Positions 1-7,495 of a stretch of 64,000 bases of DNA are shown here, one piece after another; the first letter of the stretch is position 1; every line of letters begins with the position of its first letter. Position numbers and translations under genes: made by a program. The notes under the pieces were generated by a model, which was not told the origin of the DNA, did not search any database, and saw nothing but the letters and a program-made list of their open reading frames with translations. This DNA comes from Rahnella laticis (lineage in GTDB: Bacteria; Pseudomonadota; Gammaproteobacteria; Enterobacterales; Enterobacteriaceae): positions 1-64,000 of the forward strand of contig NZ_JADOBI010000005.1 of NCBI RefSeq assembly GCF_015644585.1, given 5' to 3'.

Positions 1-105
1 AAGATGTCGGCAATGGGTGCTGCGATGCGAAAGCTGGTTCACCTATGCTACGGCGTGTTGAAAACGGGGCTGCCTTATGATGAAAACTACGCGTTGAGTT
101 GTTGA
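1..105 (+). CDS. IS110-family transposase, C-terminal end (cut by window edge)
   Basis: The frame is open from the first base and ends at TGA 103-105, giving 34 residues. They include the motif AMGAAMRKLVHLCYGVLKTG, followed by a short Tyr/Asp-rich tail. That pattern is the conserved C-terminus of IS110-family (Transposase_20) transposases, which use a DEDD catalytic domain and lack ordinary terminal inverted repeats. Only the end of the gene is visible, so it cannot be said whether the copy is intact. It marks a mobile element just outside the cystine/flagellar block. Family assignment rests on this short stretch only. Confidence 0.7.
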   Translation, partial: KMSAMGAAMRKLVHLCYGVLKTGLPYDENYALSC

Positions 106-204
106 CATTCAAGACGGTAACTTTGGTCTCGAAACACTCATTCAGCAAGCTTTCTGATAGCGGCTGGAGGCTTTCTAAATGTGCAAACATTTACGAACGG
201 TTGG

Positions 205-316
205 TTTGCTCCTCCCCCTGCGAAGGGGGAGGTCGGGAGGGGGTTTAGCAAACCTCTGAGTCGCTAAAACCAACACCCCATCCCGGCCTTCCCCTCGTGA
301 GAGGGGAAGGAGCAAA
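205..316. repeat. Palindromic GC-rich repeat, copy 1
   Basis: A 112-base element is bounded by inverted ends TTTGCTCC and GGAGCAAA. It contains two smaller hairpins, CTCCCCCT-gcga-AGGGGGAG near the left end and CTTCCCCTC-gtga-GAGGGGAAG near the right end. A clearly related element of the same size and plan lies at 27210-27313, so this is a dispersed repeat family rather than a local hairpin. It has no coding capacity and resembles a REP/BIME- or MITE-type non-autonomous element. The family name is not known to me. Confidence 0.75.
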
Positions 317-592
317 TCAAAACCAGCCAGCATCAATCTTTTGAATTACATAGCCATTGGCCGCTTTCAAAACGACGTTGAGAGAGTGGTGAGAAACAGC
401 GAGAGTCTTTTTTCGAGCAGGTTCGAACCCGAAACGAAAGTACCGCGCAGCGGCGGCGTTTGCGGCACTAGCTGGAGTGGCTGAAACATGGCCAGCGAGC
501 GGTAGCGCGGAGTAAAAAAGACGCGGAGATTCCAAAGAGGGCTCGTCATAGCCCTCTTTGGTCGGTTTCGGCACGAGCCGCTGAGCGATCAC
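317..592 (-). CDS. Hypothetical small protein (weak)
   Basis: A 91-residue open frame begins where the palindromic repeat ends. The middle is Ala-rich with motifs SALPLAGHVSATPAS and ARYFRFGFEP, which vaguely recall small Icd/Ash-type proteins scattered near mobile DNA in enterobacteria. I cannot confirm that relation. No convincing ribosome binding site precedes the ATG, and the gene is flanked by repeats on both sides (205-316 and 601-660). It may be a repeat-borne ORF without function, and I see no neighbour that suggests a role. Confidence 0.25.
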   Translation of the reverse strand: MIAQRLVPKPTKEGYDEPSLESPRLFYSALPLAGHVSATPASAANAAAARYFRFGFEPARKKTLAVSHHSLNVVLKAANGYVIQKIDAGWF

Positions 593-600
593 AGTTATTG

Positions 601-660
601 AGAAACCGAAATATTCTCGATCCAGCCCTCACTGCAAGTGAAAAACCGAAATCGTCTCGA
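601..660. repeat. Two 20-bp imperfect direct repeats, 40-bp period
   Basis: AGAAACCGAAATATTCTCGA (601-620) and AAAAACCGAAATCGTCTCGA (641-660) match at 17 of 20 positions and start exactly 40 bases apart. They lie downstream of tcyN in the same repeat-rich gap as the palindromic element. No function is evident; they may be remnants of a repeat family. Confidence 0.55.
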
Positions 661-709
661 ACTCGTATAAACAGATAACCGCAGTGGGCCGGCGCCCACC
701 ACCATGCGC

Positions 710-1462
710 TTAATGCGCCAGAAACTTCTCAAGGAACTGTTTCGTCCTCGCATGCTGCGGGTTCGAGAATAACTCCTTCGCAGGCCCCTGCTCTACGATC
801 TTCCCCTGGTCCATAAAGATCGCTCTGTCCGCAACATCGCGCGCAAAGTTCATCTCGTGGGTCACGATTACCATGGTGCGGTGTTCGAGCGCCAGCGCAC
901 GGATGGTGTTGAGCACTTCGCCTACCAGTTCCGGGTCGAGGGCGGAGGTCGGTTCATCGAACAGGATCACTTCCGGGCTCATCGCCAGCGCGCGGGCTAT
1001 GGCTACACGTTGTTGCTGACCGCCGGAAAGACGGCGCGGGTAAGCGTTTTCCTTGCCGCTTAATCCGACTTTCTCCAGCAACTGACGCGCCGTGGCGATG
1101 GCTTTCGCCTTCGGTTCGCCCTTCACAATCACCGGGCCTTCGATAATGTTTTCGAGCACAGAACGGTGCGGGAACAGGTTGAAGTTCTGGAACACAAAGC
1201 CAACTTGCTGACGCAGTTCGCGGACTTTGTTTTTTTGTTTGCTGATCGGCTTGTTGCCGTCAATTTCGATATTGCCGACTTTGATCGTGCCGCCGTCCGG
1301 CTCTTCCAGCAGGTTAATGCTGCGCAGAAGCGTCGTTTTTCCCGAACCGCTCGGCCCGATAATCGCAACGACTTCACCGGCATTGACCTGCAAATCGATA
1401 CCGTGCAAAACCGTCTGGCCGTGGAATTTCTTCGTCAGTTGCTTAACGTCAATGGTACTCAT
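710..1462 (-). CDS. tcyN: L-cystine ABC transporter ATP-binding protein TcyN
   Basis: This is the ATPase that powers L-cystine import with TcyL (permease) and TcyJ (binding protein); E. coli calls it YecC. The 250-residue product has Walker A GPSGSGKTT at about 36-44, the ABC signature LSGGQ at 145-149 and Walker B VILFDEP at 165-171, the usual layout of polar amino acid importer ATPases. The start ATG overlaps the tcyL stop codon (ATGA), so the two are translationally coupled. Downstream, a short GC hairpin at 684-699 could end transcription, but it lacks a clear T-tract. Confidence 0.95.
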   Translation of the reverse strand: MSTIDVKQLTKKFHGQTVLHGIDLQVNAGEVVAIIGPSGSGKTTLLRSINLLEEPDGGTIKVGNIEIDGNKPISKQKNKVRELRQQVGFVFQNFNLFPHRSVLENIIEGPVIVKGEPKAKAIATARQLLEKVGLSGKENAYPRRLSGGQQQRVAIARALAMSPEVILFDEPTSALDPELVGEVLNTIRALALEHRTMVIVTHEMNFARDVADRAIFMDQGKIVEQGPAKELFSNPQHARTKQFLEKFLAH

Positions 1463-2127
1463 GAAGGCTCCTGATCCTGGCGGTTAACACGGTCTTCCAG
1501 ACGGTTTTGCAGGAAGGATAAAACGGTCGCCAGCACCCAGTAAATAATGGATGCGGCCAGATACATGGTGAACACTTCCAGCGTGCGGGAGGTGACCAGC
1601 TGCGCCTGACGGAACAGTTCCGGTACCTGAATGGTCGCCGCCAGCGAGGTGTCTTTTACTAATCCGATAAAGCTGTTGCCCAGCGGTGGCAACGCAGTAC
1701 GTGCCGCCTGCGGTAAAATCACGCGGCGCATCGTCTGCCAGGGGTTCATGCCGATACTTGCCGCCGCTTCCCACTGCCCTTTTTCGATTGACGAAATCGC
1801 CGCTCGCAGGGTTTCAGAAGTATAAGCCGCGGTGTTGAGTGAGAGGCCAATCATAGCCGCCGGAATAGGATCCAGCTCGATACCAAACTGTGGCAAACCG
1901 TAGTAAATCATAAACAGCTGCGCAATCAGTGGCGTACCGCGAAATACGGAGACGTAAAAACGTGACAGCCACGACAGCGGCCAGAAATGCGAAAGGCGCA
2001 TCAGCGCCAGCATAAAGCCCAGAATTAACCCGAAGACCATACCGCCCAGACTCAGCTGGAGGGTAAACAGGGTTCCTTTCAATAAAAATGGTGCTGAATC
2101 CAGCACCAGTTGAATACTTTCTTGCAT
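1459..2127 (-). CDS. tcyL: L-cystine ABC transporter permease TcyL
   Basis: This is the integral membrane permease of the cystine importer (YecS in E. coli). The product is 222 residues, the same length as the E. coli protein, with several hydrophobic segments and the EAA-type cytoplasmic loop around EAAASIGMNPWQTMRRVILP that contacts the ATPase. I chose the ATG at 2127 over an upstream in-frame ATG because an AAAGG element lies about 10 bases before it and the N-terminus MQESIQLV then matches the family. It follows tcyJ after a 71-base gap holding a strong hairpin. Confidence 0.95.
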   Translation of the reverse strand: MQESIQLVLDSAPFLLKGTLFTLQLSLGGMVFGLILGFMLALMRLSHFWPLSWLSRFYVSVFRGTPLIAQLFMIYYGLPQFGIELDPIPAAMIGLSLNTAAYTSETLRAAISSIEKGQWEAAASIGMNPWQTMRRVILPQAARTALPPLGNSFIGLVKDTSLAATIQVPELFRQAQLVTSRTLEVFTMYLAASIIYWVLATVLSFLQNRLEDRVNRQDQEPS

Positions 2128-2161
2128 CCGATAAAGACCTTTTGGATGTGTATCCTGAAAC

Positions 2162-2188
2162 AACCCGGAGCAAGATCTGCTCCGGGTT
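2162..2188 (-). terminator. Hairpin between tcyJ and tcyL (partial terminator/attenuator)
   Basis: An 11-base arm AACCCGGAGCA and its exact complement enclose a 5-base loop. On the minus strand the stem is followed by TTGTTTC, a weak T-tract. Its place directly after the binding-protein gene suggests partial termination or mRNA protection, so that TcyJ is made in excess over TcyLN. That role is inferred. Confidence 0.6.
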
Positions 2189-2198
2189 TAACGGATAA

Positions 2199-2999
2199 TT
2201 ATTTGGTGACGTCAGCCCCGAACCATTTTTCGGAAATTTTGGCTAAAGAACCATCTTTTTGCATTTCTGCAATCGCTTTGTTGATGGCGGCCAGCAATTC
2301 AGGGTTGTCTTTGCGGATAGCAACACCAGATTCCAGACGGGAGAACGGCGCACCGGCAACGGCTAAGGTGTTGTTGGTTTTCTTCACCAGATCCAGCGCG
2401 GCAAGGCGGTCAACCAGAATCGCATCGGTACGGCCTACGCGCAGATCCTGATATTTCGTCGGGTCATCATCATAGGTACGAACGTCTACGCCCTGAACAT
2501 TGGCGCGTAACCACTGCTCGTAGTTGCTGCCCAGACCCACGCCCACTTTCTTACCTTTGAGGTCTTCCGGCCTGGTGATTGAGCCTTCGTTACCTTTTTT
2601 GGTCAGCGCCTGAATACCAGAAACGGTGTACGGCGTGGAGAAGTCATATTTCTTCTCACGTTCAGGGGAAATGGTCACCTGGTTGATGACAACGTCAATA
2701 CGTTTGGATTCCAGTGAAGCCAGCATGCCGTCCCATTTGGTCGGTTGCAGCTTCGCTTTGACGCCCATGTGCTGTGCGAGCGCATCGGCGAATTCCACTT
2801 CAAAACCGGTCAGTTTGCCGTCTTCACCCTGGAAACTGAACGGAGGATAAGTCCCTTCCAGACCGACAATCAGCGTGCCTCGGTCTTTCACTTTTTTCAG
2901 TAAACCTTCATCAGCAAAGCTGTTGGTGACCATACCGGCTGTCAGGCTGACGGCCACGGCACCCAGAAGTAAACGACGACGCAATGTGGAAAAAACCAT
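2199..2999 (-). CDS. tcyJ: Cystine-binding periplasmic protein TcyJ (FliY)
   Basis: This is the solute-binding protein of the cystine importer, historically called FliY because it lies beside fliA/fliZ. The 266-residue product matches the E. coli length and starts with a signal peptide (basic MVFSTLRRR, hydrophobic core, cleavage near NSFA-DE). The mature part is a family 3 binding protein, with motifs GTYPPFSF and GFEVEFADALA. The ATG at 2999 follows GAGGTGTA at good spacing; an upstream ATG at 3062 would spoil the signal peptide. It is transcribed in the same direction as dcyD, 134 bases downstream of it. Confidence 0.95.
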   Translation of the reverse strand: MVFSTLRRRLLLGAVAVSLTAGMVTNSFADEGLLKKVKDRGTLIVGLEGTYPPFSFQGEDGKLTGFEVEFADALAQHMGVKAKLQPTKWDGMLASLESKRIDVVINQVTISPEREKKYDFSTPYTVSGIQALTKKGNEGSITRPEDLKGKKVGVGLGSNYEQWLRANVQGVDVRTYDDDPTKYQDLRVGRTDAILVDRLAALDLVKKTNNTLAVAGAPFSRLESGVAIRKDNPELLAAINKAIAEMQKDGSLAKISEKWFGADVTK

Positions 3000-3133
3000 A
3001 TACACCTCAGTTATTATCGATGTTAGAAAGTTATATATCTGACGATTTGCGCACAGTAGCACCCGGCGCGAGAGTTATCAGGAATATAATTTCATAATCT
3101 TAGCGCAAAATTGCATAAGCGTACTGTATGGCA

Positions 3134-4144
3134 TCACACTTGCGGATGATACGCAAACAGTGCCGGCGCGCCGCCGGTATGGATGAACAGGATCGGGCCT
3201 TCGTCCGGGAATAATCCGCGTTCGATGCCGTCGAGCAAACCGGCCATCGCCTTGCCGGTATACACCGGATCCAGCAGCATCGCTTCCTGCTCCGCCAGCA
3301 GTTTCACCGCCGCCATTCCCGCTTCATTCGGCTCGCCGTAGCGCGGTGCAAAATAGTCATCCCACAAAACGATCTGCGGTATTTTTTCATCAAACTGCAA
3401 ACTGGCAGCGACGTCGCGGGCTAGGGTTTCCACCTTCGGACGCTGCGCGTCGGCTTTACGTGACACTGTCACGCCAATCAGTTGCGTATCCGGCATTAAA
3501 TGCTGCAATGCGACAGCAAGCCCGGCGTGTGTCCCCGCACTGCCCGACGCCACCACGATTGCGCTGAAATCGACGAAACTCGCGGAAGACTGCTCAGCGA
3601 TTTCCAGCGCGCACTGGACATACCCCAGCGCACCCAGCGCGTTCGAACCGCCGACCGGCACAACGTACGGACGAAAACCTTGCCCTTCCAGACGCTCAGC
3701 TAATTCTGCCAGCTGCACCGCCGGGGCATGCAGTTCATCGCACATCACCACTTCAGCATTGAATAAATCCAGCAACAGGCGGTTGCCGTTGGTCAGATAG
3801 TTGGCTTCGGTGGTGCCAATCGGGTTTTCCAGCAACGCAACGCATTTCAGGCCCAGTTTCGCTGCCACTGCCGCCGTCTGGCGGACGTGGTTGGACTGAA
3901 TTGCGCCTGCCGTCACCAGCGTATCCGCACCTTCTGCCAGCGCAGCAGCGGCCAGATATTCCAGTTTTCTGAGCTTGTTACCGCCCATCGCCAGCGGCGT
4001 AATGTCGTCACGTTTGATATAGATGTCGCGGCCCGTGAACTCAGAGAGACGGTGGAGTTTTTCTAATGGCGTGCAGTTGCCCAGTAAATCAATACGATCA
4101 AAGGCTTCCAGCCGGGTTTTAAGCAAAGCAATTTTAGCAGGCAC
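3134..4144 (-). CDS. dcyD: D-cysteine desulfhydrase DcyD
   Basis: This PLP enzyme converts D-cysteine to pyruvate, ammonia and sulfide, protecting the cell from D-cysteine and releasing sulfur. The product is about 336 residues and belongs to the ACC deaminase/D-cysteine desulfhydrase family; the PLP lysine lies in GGNKLRKLE (about residue 57) and the phosphate-binding region includes GSAGTHAG. The GTG at 4144 has AGGGG six bases upstream and is preferred to a GTG 18 bases earlier. Placement between fliZ and tcyJ is the standard enterobacterial order and couples cystine uptake to D-cysteine breakdown. Confidence 0.93.
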   Translation of the reverse strand: MPAKIALLKTRLEAFDRIDLLGNCTPLEKLHRLSEFTGRDIYIKRDDITPLAMGGNKLRKLEYLAAAALAEGADTLVTAGAIQSNHVRQTAAVAAKLGLKCVALLENPIGTTEANYLTNGNRLLLDLFNAEVVMCDELHAPAVQLAELAERLEGQGFRPYVVPVGGSNALGALGYVQCALEIAEQSSASFVDFSAIVVASGSAGTHAGLAVALQHLMPDTQLIGVTVSRKADAQRPKVETLARDVAASLQFDEKIPQIVLWDDYFAPRYGEPNEAGMAAVKLLAEQEAMLLDPVYTGKAMAGLLDGIERGLFPDEGPILFIHTGGAPALFAYHPQV

Positions 4145-4270
4145 AGTGTTCCCCTGACGCACAGCCGCAAGGCCGGCGAAGTCGTGATAGTCGAAGCAGA
4201 TGTATTTGCGCAGAATGGTTATGAAATAAGTATATAAAGAATTAATACTTTATGCTGACAGATTCAAGAC

Positions 4271-4300
4271 AAAAAAACAGGCCCCCGAAGGAGCCTGTTT
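4271..4300 (-). terminator. Rho-independent terminator after fliZ
   Basis: Read on the minus strand, AACAGGCTCC-TTCG-GGGGCCTGTT forms a stable stem with a UUCG-type loop and runs straight into seven T. It separates the fliAZ transcript from dcyD. Confidence 0.88.
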
Positions 4301-4332
4301 GCGTTTTGTGTGTCAGTCTGTAAGAGCGCCGC

Positions 4333-4839
4333 TTACGCGGATTTTTGCCAGGCCAGATACTGGTCGTATTTGCGCAAAGCAATACGGTAGTTATCGTGGC
4401 CCGCCACCGGCAAATCACTGATGATCCGCTGGTGGATGCTGTCCCCTGAAAGCTTATCGAGAGGATAGTTGTTTGCTGACAAGATTTCGTCCAGACGGCG
4501 GAGGCGGACAACATACTCGCGCACCGTGCTGTGGTTCATCTCTGTCTGCTCAAACAGATATTGCTTAAACGCCATGATGTCAAAATATGACGAATGGCTG
4601 TTACAGCTTATCTCACTGCAAAAACGACACAGCGCGGTCAGTTCCTGCGACAGGTTGTGCCACACGTCATCATCTATAGGCTGGTCCATCTTGGCGATGG
4701 CCTCTTTATTGATGATTTGCCCGCGAAACACCAGTGCCATCCTGTCGAGTTCTTTTGCACACTGTGAGCAATGAGTCTGACTGTGTTTAAAATCTTTAAG
4801 ATAACGGCTTAAAGGCCTTGTTTTGATTCCCGCTGGCAT
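4333..4839 (-). CDS. fliZ: Flagellar regulator FliZ
   Basis: FliZ is encoded downstream of fliA. In E. coli it represses sigma-S promoters and the curli programme, and in Salmonella it raises FlhDC activity. The 168-residue product carries the family hallmark RPLSRYLKDFKHSQTHC near the N-terminus, CxxC-type cysteines (HCSQC), and the central block EQTEMNHSTVREYVVRLRRL that resembles a tyrosine-recombinase core-binding fold with an arginine-rich DNA-contact helix. It lacks the C-terminal tail of the 183-residue E. coli protein. It lies 54 bases downstream of fliA, consistent with one operon. Confidence 0.93.
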   Translation of the reverse strand: MPAGIKTRPLSRYLKDFKHSQTHCSQCAKELDRMALVFRGQIINKEAIAKMDQPIDDDVWHNLSQELTALCRFCSEISCNSHSSYFDIMAFKQYLFEQTEMNHSTVREYVVRLRRLDEILSANNYPLDKLSGDSIHQRIISDLPVAGHDNYRIALRKYDQYLAWQKSA

Positions 4840-4893
4840 AAATTTATTCCTGATAAGGGATATAAAATGTATAACCGGCCAGGAAAAAGCGGA

Positions 4894-5616
4894 TCAGTGG
4901 TCGTTGGCCAGGCGGCTGCGTAAACGCTTAATCGCCTGACTGTGGAGCTGGCTTACGCGGGATTCCCCGACATCCAGCACCGCCCCGATCTCTTTTAAAT
5001 TCAACTCTTCCTGGTAGTAAAGCGTAAGTACCATCTTTTCCCGTTCTGGTAACGCATCGATAGCTTCCATCACCCGGTGGCGTAAATTGCCCTCCAACAG
5101 ATGATGCAACGGGTTGGCCTCTTCGTGCCCTTCCATCAATGCCTCGGCAGTATCGCCGTGCTCTTCGCGCCATTCGTCATAAGAAAACAACTGGCTACTG
5201 TTCGTATCCATTAATATCTGCCGGTATTCCTCGATGGGAATATCCAGTGCCTGCGCCACCTCTCCTTCACTCGGTGGTCGCCCTAATTTTTGTTCTGCGT
5301 GATGCATCGCCTGAGACACTTCACGCGCATTACGTCTGACGCTGCGCGGTACCCAGTCGCGGCTGCGAAGCTCATCAAGCATCGCGCCACGTATACGCTG
5401 AACGGCGTACGTTGTAAACGCCGTTCCCTGCATCGCATCAAAACGCTCAACCGCATTTAACAGGCCGATCCCTCCCGCTTGCAGTAGATCATCAAGCTCT
5501 ACGCTGGCGGGAAGCCGCACCTGCAAACGCAGGGCTTCATGGCGCACGAGCGGAACATAGCGCTGCCACAAAGAATTTTTGTCTATCACGCCGTCGGCGG
5601 TATACAGATCGCTCAC
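4894..5616 (-). CDS. fliA: Flagellar sigma factor FliA (sigma-28)
   Basis: This is the RNA polymerase sigma factor for class III flagellar and chemotaxis promoters, held inactive by FlgM until hook completion. The 240-residue product has sigma regions 2 (around AFTTYAVQRIRGAMLDELRSRDW), 3 and 4, with the region 4 helix-turn-helix near LKEIGAVLDVGESRVSQLH. Promoters that it would recognise are visible at 7313-7339 (fliC) and 7432-7458 (fliD). I did not find a convincing sigma-28 promoter in front of fliA itself, and an FlhDC-driven promoter is expected there from known enterobacterial regulation. Confidence 0.97.
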   Translation of the reverse strand: MSDLYTADGVIDKNSLWQRYVPLVRHEALRLQVRLPASVELDDLLQAGGIGLLNAVERFDAMQGTAFTTYAVQRIRGAMLDELRSRDWVPRSVRRNAREVSQAMHHAEQKLGRPPSEGEVAQALDIPIEEYRQILMDTNSSQLFSYDEWREEHGDTAEALMEGHEEANPLHHLLEGNLRHRVMEAIDALPEREKMVLTLYYQEELNLKEIGAVLDVGESRVSQLHSQAIKRLRSRLANDH

Positions 5617-5852
5617 TGTCGTAACCTGGCAAATTGAGGGTCAGTATCATTGTGCCAGTGGTAATCCCCATTCAATCGCCTGAATAAGGACTGAAAAGCG
5701 CGGTTATTTTGATTATGTCTCGCACTTTCTGTTTCAGCCCCGCAGGATTACCGGGTTCGCAATAGATTAAAAAACAATCACAACATAAAGATTATCCTAA
5801 ATTATACCAGCGAATGCGTTTCATTAATCGTGGAAAAAGGTAAATTTTGGTT

Positions 5853-5879
5853 AAAAAAAACCCCGCCGGAGCGGGGTTT
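5853..5879 (-). terminator. Rho-independent terminator of fliC
   Basis: On the minus strand CAAACCCCGCTCCGGCGGGG is followed by a run of T, 43 bases beyond the fliC stop codon. This is a classic strong terminator for a highly expressed monocistronic gene. Confidence 0.9.
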
Positions 5880-5922
5880 GTTCTGTTTGTAACCGGACTG
5901 CTTATATTGTCGCCAGCGACAA

Positions 5923-7242
5923 TTATTGCAGCAGGGACAGTACAGACTGAGGAACCTGGTTAGCTTTAGACAATACTGAAGTACCAGCCTGCTGCAGGAT
6001 CTGCGCTTTAGACATTGCAGAAACTTCAGTTGCGTAGTCAGCATCCTGAATACGGCTCTGTGCAGAAGACAGGTTAGTAGTGGTGTTGTCCAGGTTGGTG
6101 ATTGCAGAATCGAAACGGTTCTGAATCGCACCCAGTGAAGAACGGAAGGTGTCAACTTTAGCGATTGCAGCGTCGATTGCTTTAAGCGGATCGTTAGTAG
6201 ATGCACCTGTAAATGCAGCTGTTGCACCCGTACCACTTAATACCAGAGTCGTAGCAGCAGAAGTTGTTGGAGTAGCCCCCGTGCTATTCACAAGAACATC
6301 TGTACCAGTACCTGCCTGATAGTTTTTACCTTGTACTGTTACGAAACCAGCAGCTGCGCCAGTAGAATCGGTACCGACTTTAACCAGAACACCAGATTGG
6401 GTAGCTGCAGTTGTAACACCATTAGTTGGGTCTGTGTAAGACACATCGGTGGTGTTCAGTGTCACATCACCTGATGCGGCATCAACAGATGCTGCATAAA
6501 AATCACTTCCAGACTTAACAGCATAGTTTGCAGACGCAGTGCCATCAGCATTTTGAATGTTCACCAGCGACAAGCTGCTTGCGCTCACAGTTGAACCAGT
6601 TGCAGTTGTTAGTGAAGCAGCTGCTGCTGAGAGATTTACTGTTTTTGGTGCAGCTGCAGCTGCGTCTGTACCACCGATAGAGGTGATTGCACCGCTGGTT
6701 TTCAGAGCATTACCAGATACAGAGAAACCGCTCAGACCCAAAGTTGAAGAGTCAATTTTCTGCAGGTCAATATCGATAGTCTGACCGTCGTTTGCACCAA
6801 CCTGAATTTTCATAGTCTGGTTAGAGGCCAGTACGTTTACGCCGTTGAACTGAGTCTGACCAGATACACGGTCGATTTCAGACAGACGGGATGTGATTTC
6901 GTCCTGGATTGAGGTCAGGTCAGAAGAGGAGTTAGTGCCGTTAGCAGCCTGAACGGACAGCTCACGGATACGTTGTAAGTTGTTGTTGATTTCGCTAAGT
7001 GAACCTTCAGTGGTCTGCGCAACGGAGATACCGTCATTGGCGTTACGTGAAGCCTGAGTCAGACCATTGATGTTTGAAGTGAAGCGGTTAGCAATCGCCT
7101 GACCAGCAGCATCGTCTTTTGCGCTGTTGATACGCAGACCGGAGGACAGACGCTCGATAGCGGTGCTCAGTGCGGACTGGGATTTGTTCAGGTTGTTCTG
7201 AGTCATCAGAGACAGCGTGTTGGTATTGATAACTTGAGCCAT
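5923..7242 (-). CDS. fliC: Flagellin FliC
   Basis: This is the filament subunit, secreted through the flagellar export channel and polymerised under the FliD cap. Of 439 residues, about 1-175 (starting MAQVINTNTLSLMTQNNLNKS) and the last 90 (ending VPQSVLSLLQ) are the conserved D0/D1 coiled-coil domains. The middle, about 180-345, is Ala/Thr/Ser/Gly-rich, is the surface-exposed antigenic part, and is lower in G+C than the neighbouring genes. AAGGAA precedes the ATG. A sigma-28 promoter lies 71 bases upstream and a strong terminator follows, so it is transcribed alone. Confidence 0.97.
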   Translation of the reverse strand: MAQVINTNTLSLMTQNNLNKSQSALSTAIERLSSGLRINSAKDDAAGQAIANRFTSNINGLTQASRNANDGISVAQTTEGSLSEINNNLQRIRELSVQAANGTNSSSDLTSIQDEITSRLSEIDRVSGQTQFNGVNVLASNQTMKIQVGANDGQTIDIDLQKIDSSTLGLSGFSVSGNALKTSGAITSIGGTDAAAAAPKTVNLSAAAASLTTATGSTVSASSLSLVNIQNADGTASANYAVKSGSDFYAASVDAASGDVTLNTTDVSYTDPTNGVTTAATQSGVLVKVGTDSTGAAAGFVTVQGKNYQAGTGTDVLVNSTGATPTTSAATTLVLSGTGATAAFTGASTNDPLKAIDAAIAKVDTFRSSLGAIQNRFDSAITNLDNTTTNLSSAQSRIQDADYATEVSAMSKAQILQQAGTSVLSKANQVPQSVLSLLQ

Positions 7243-7312
7243 GAGTGTATTCCTTCAAATCTGGTTAAGGGTTCGGGCTTATTGCCCACGGCGTTCATCA
7301 CCGTCCAAACTT

Positions 7313-7339
7313 GTATCGGCGCTACACCGGCAACCTTTA
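7313..7339 (-). promoter_or_regulatory. Sigma-28 promoter of fliC
   Basis: On the minus strand TAAAGGTT, 11 bases, then GCCGATAC. The sigma-28 consensus is TAAAGTTT-N11-GCCGATAA, so spacing is exact and 13 of 16 consensus bases match. The -10 box ends 71 bases before the fliC start. Confidence 0.9.
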
Positions 7340-7431
7340 GAATTATTTCTCAAAAAATCCCGATTTCTTACTTTGAGAATTACCCTTCCTTATACGCGCT
7401 ATTCACGCCATTACTTTTTGTTGCGATCTAT

Positions 7432-7458
7432 TAAACTTTTCCTCCGTCGTGCCGATAG
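7432..7458 (+). promoter_or_regulatory. Sigma-28 promoter of fliDST
   Basis: TAAACTTT at 7432-7439, 11 bases, then GCCGATAG at 7451-7458. This is 14 of 16 against the sigma-28 consensus with exact spacing, 37 bases before fliD. It diverges from the fliC promoter, with about 90 bases between the two -35 boxes. Confidence 0.93.
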
Positions 7459-7495
7459 GGCTTAAAGACTCTTACACAACATGTAAAGGATACAT

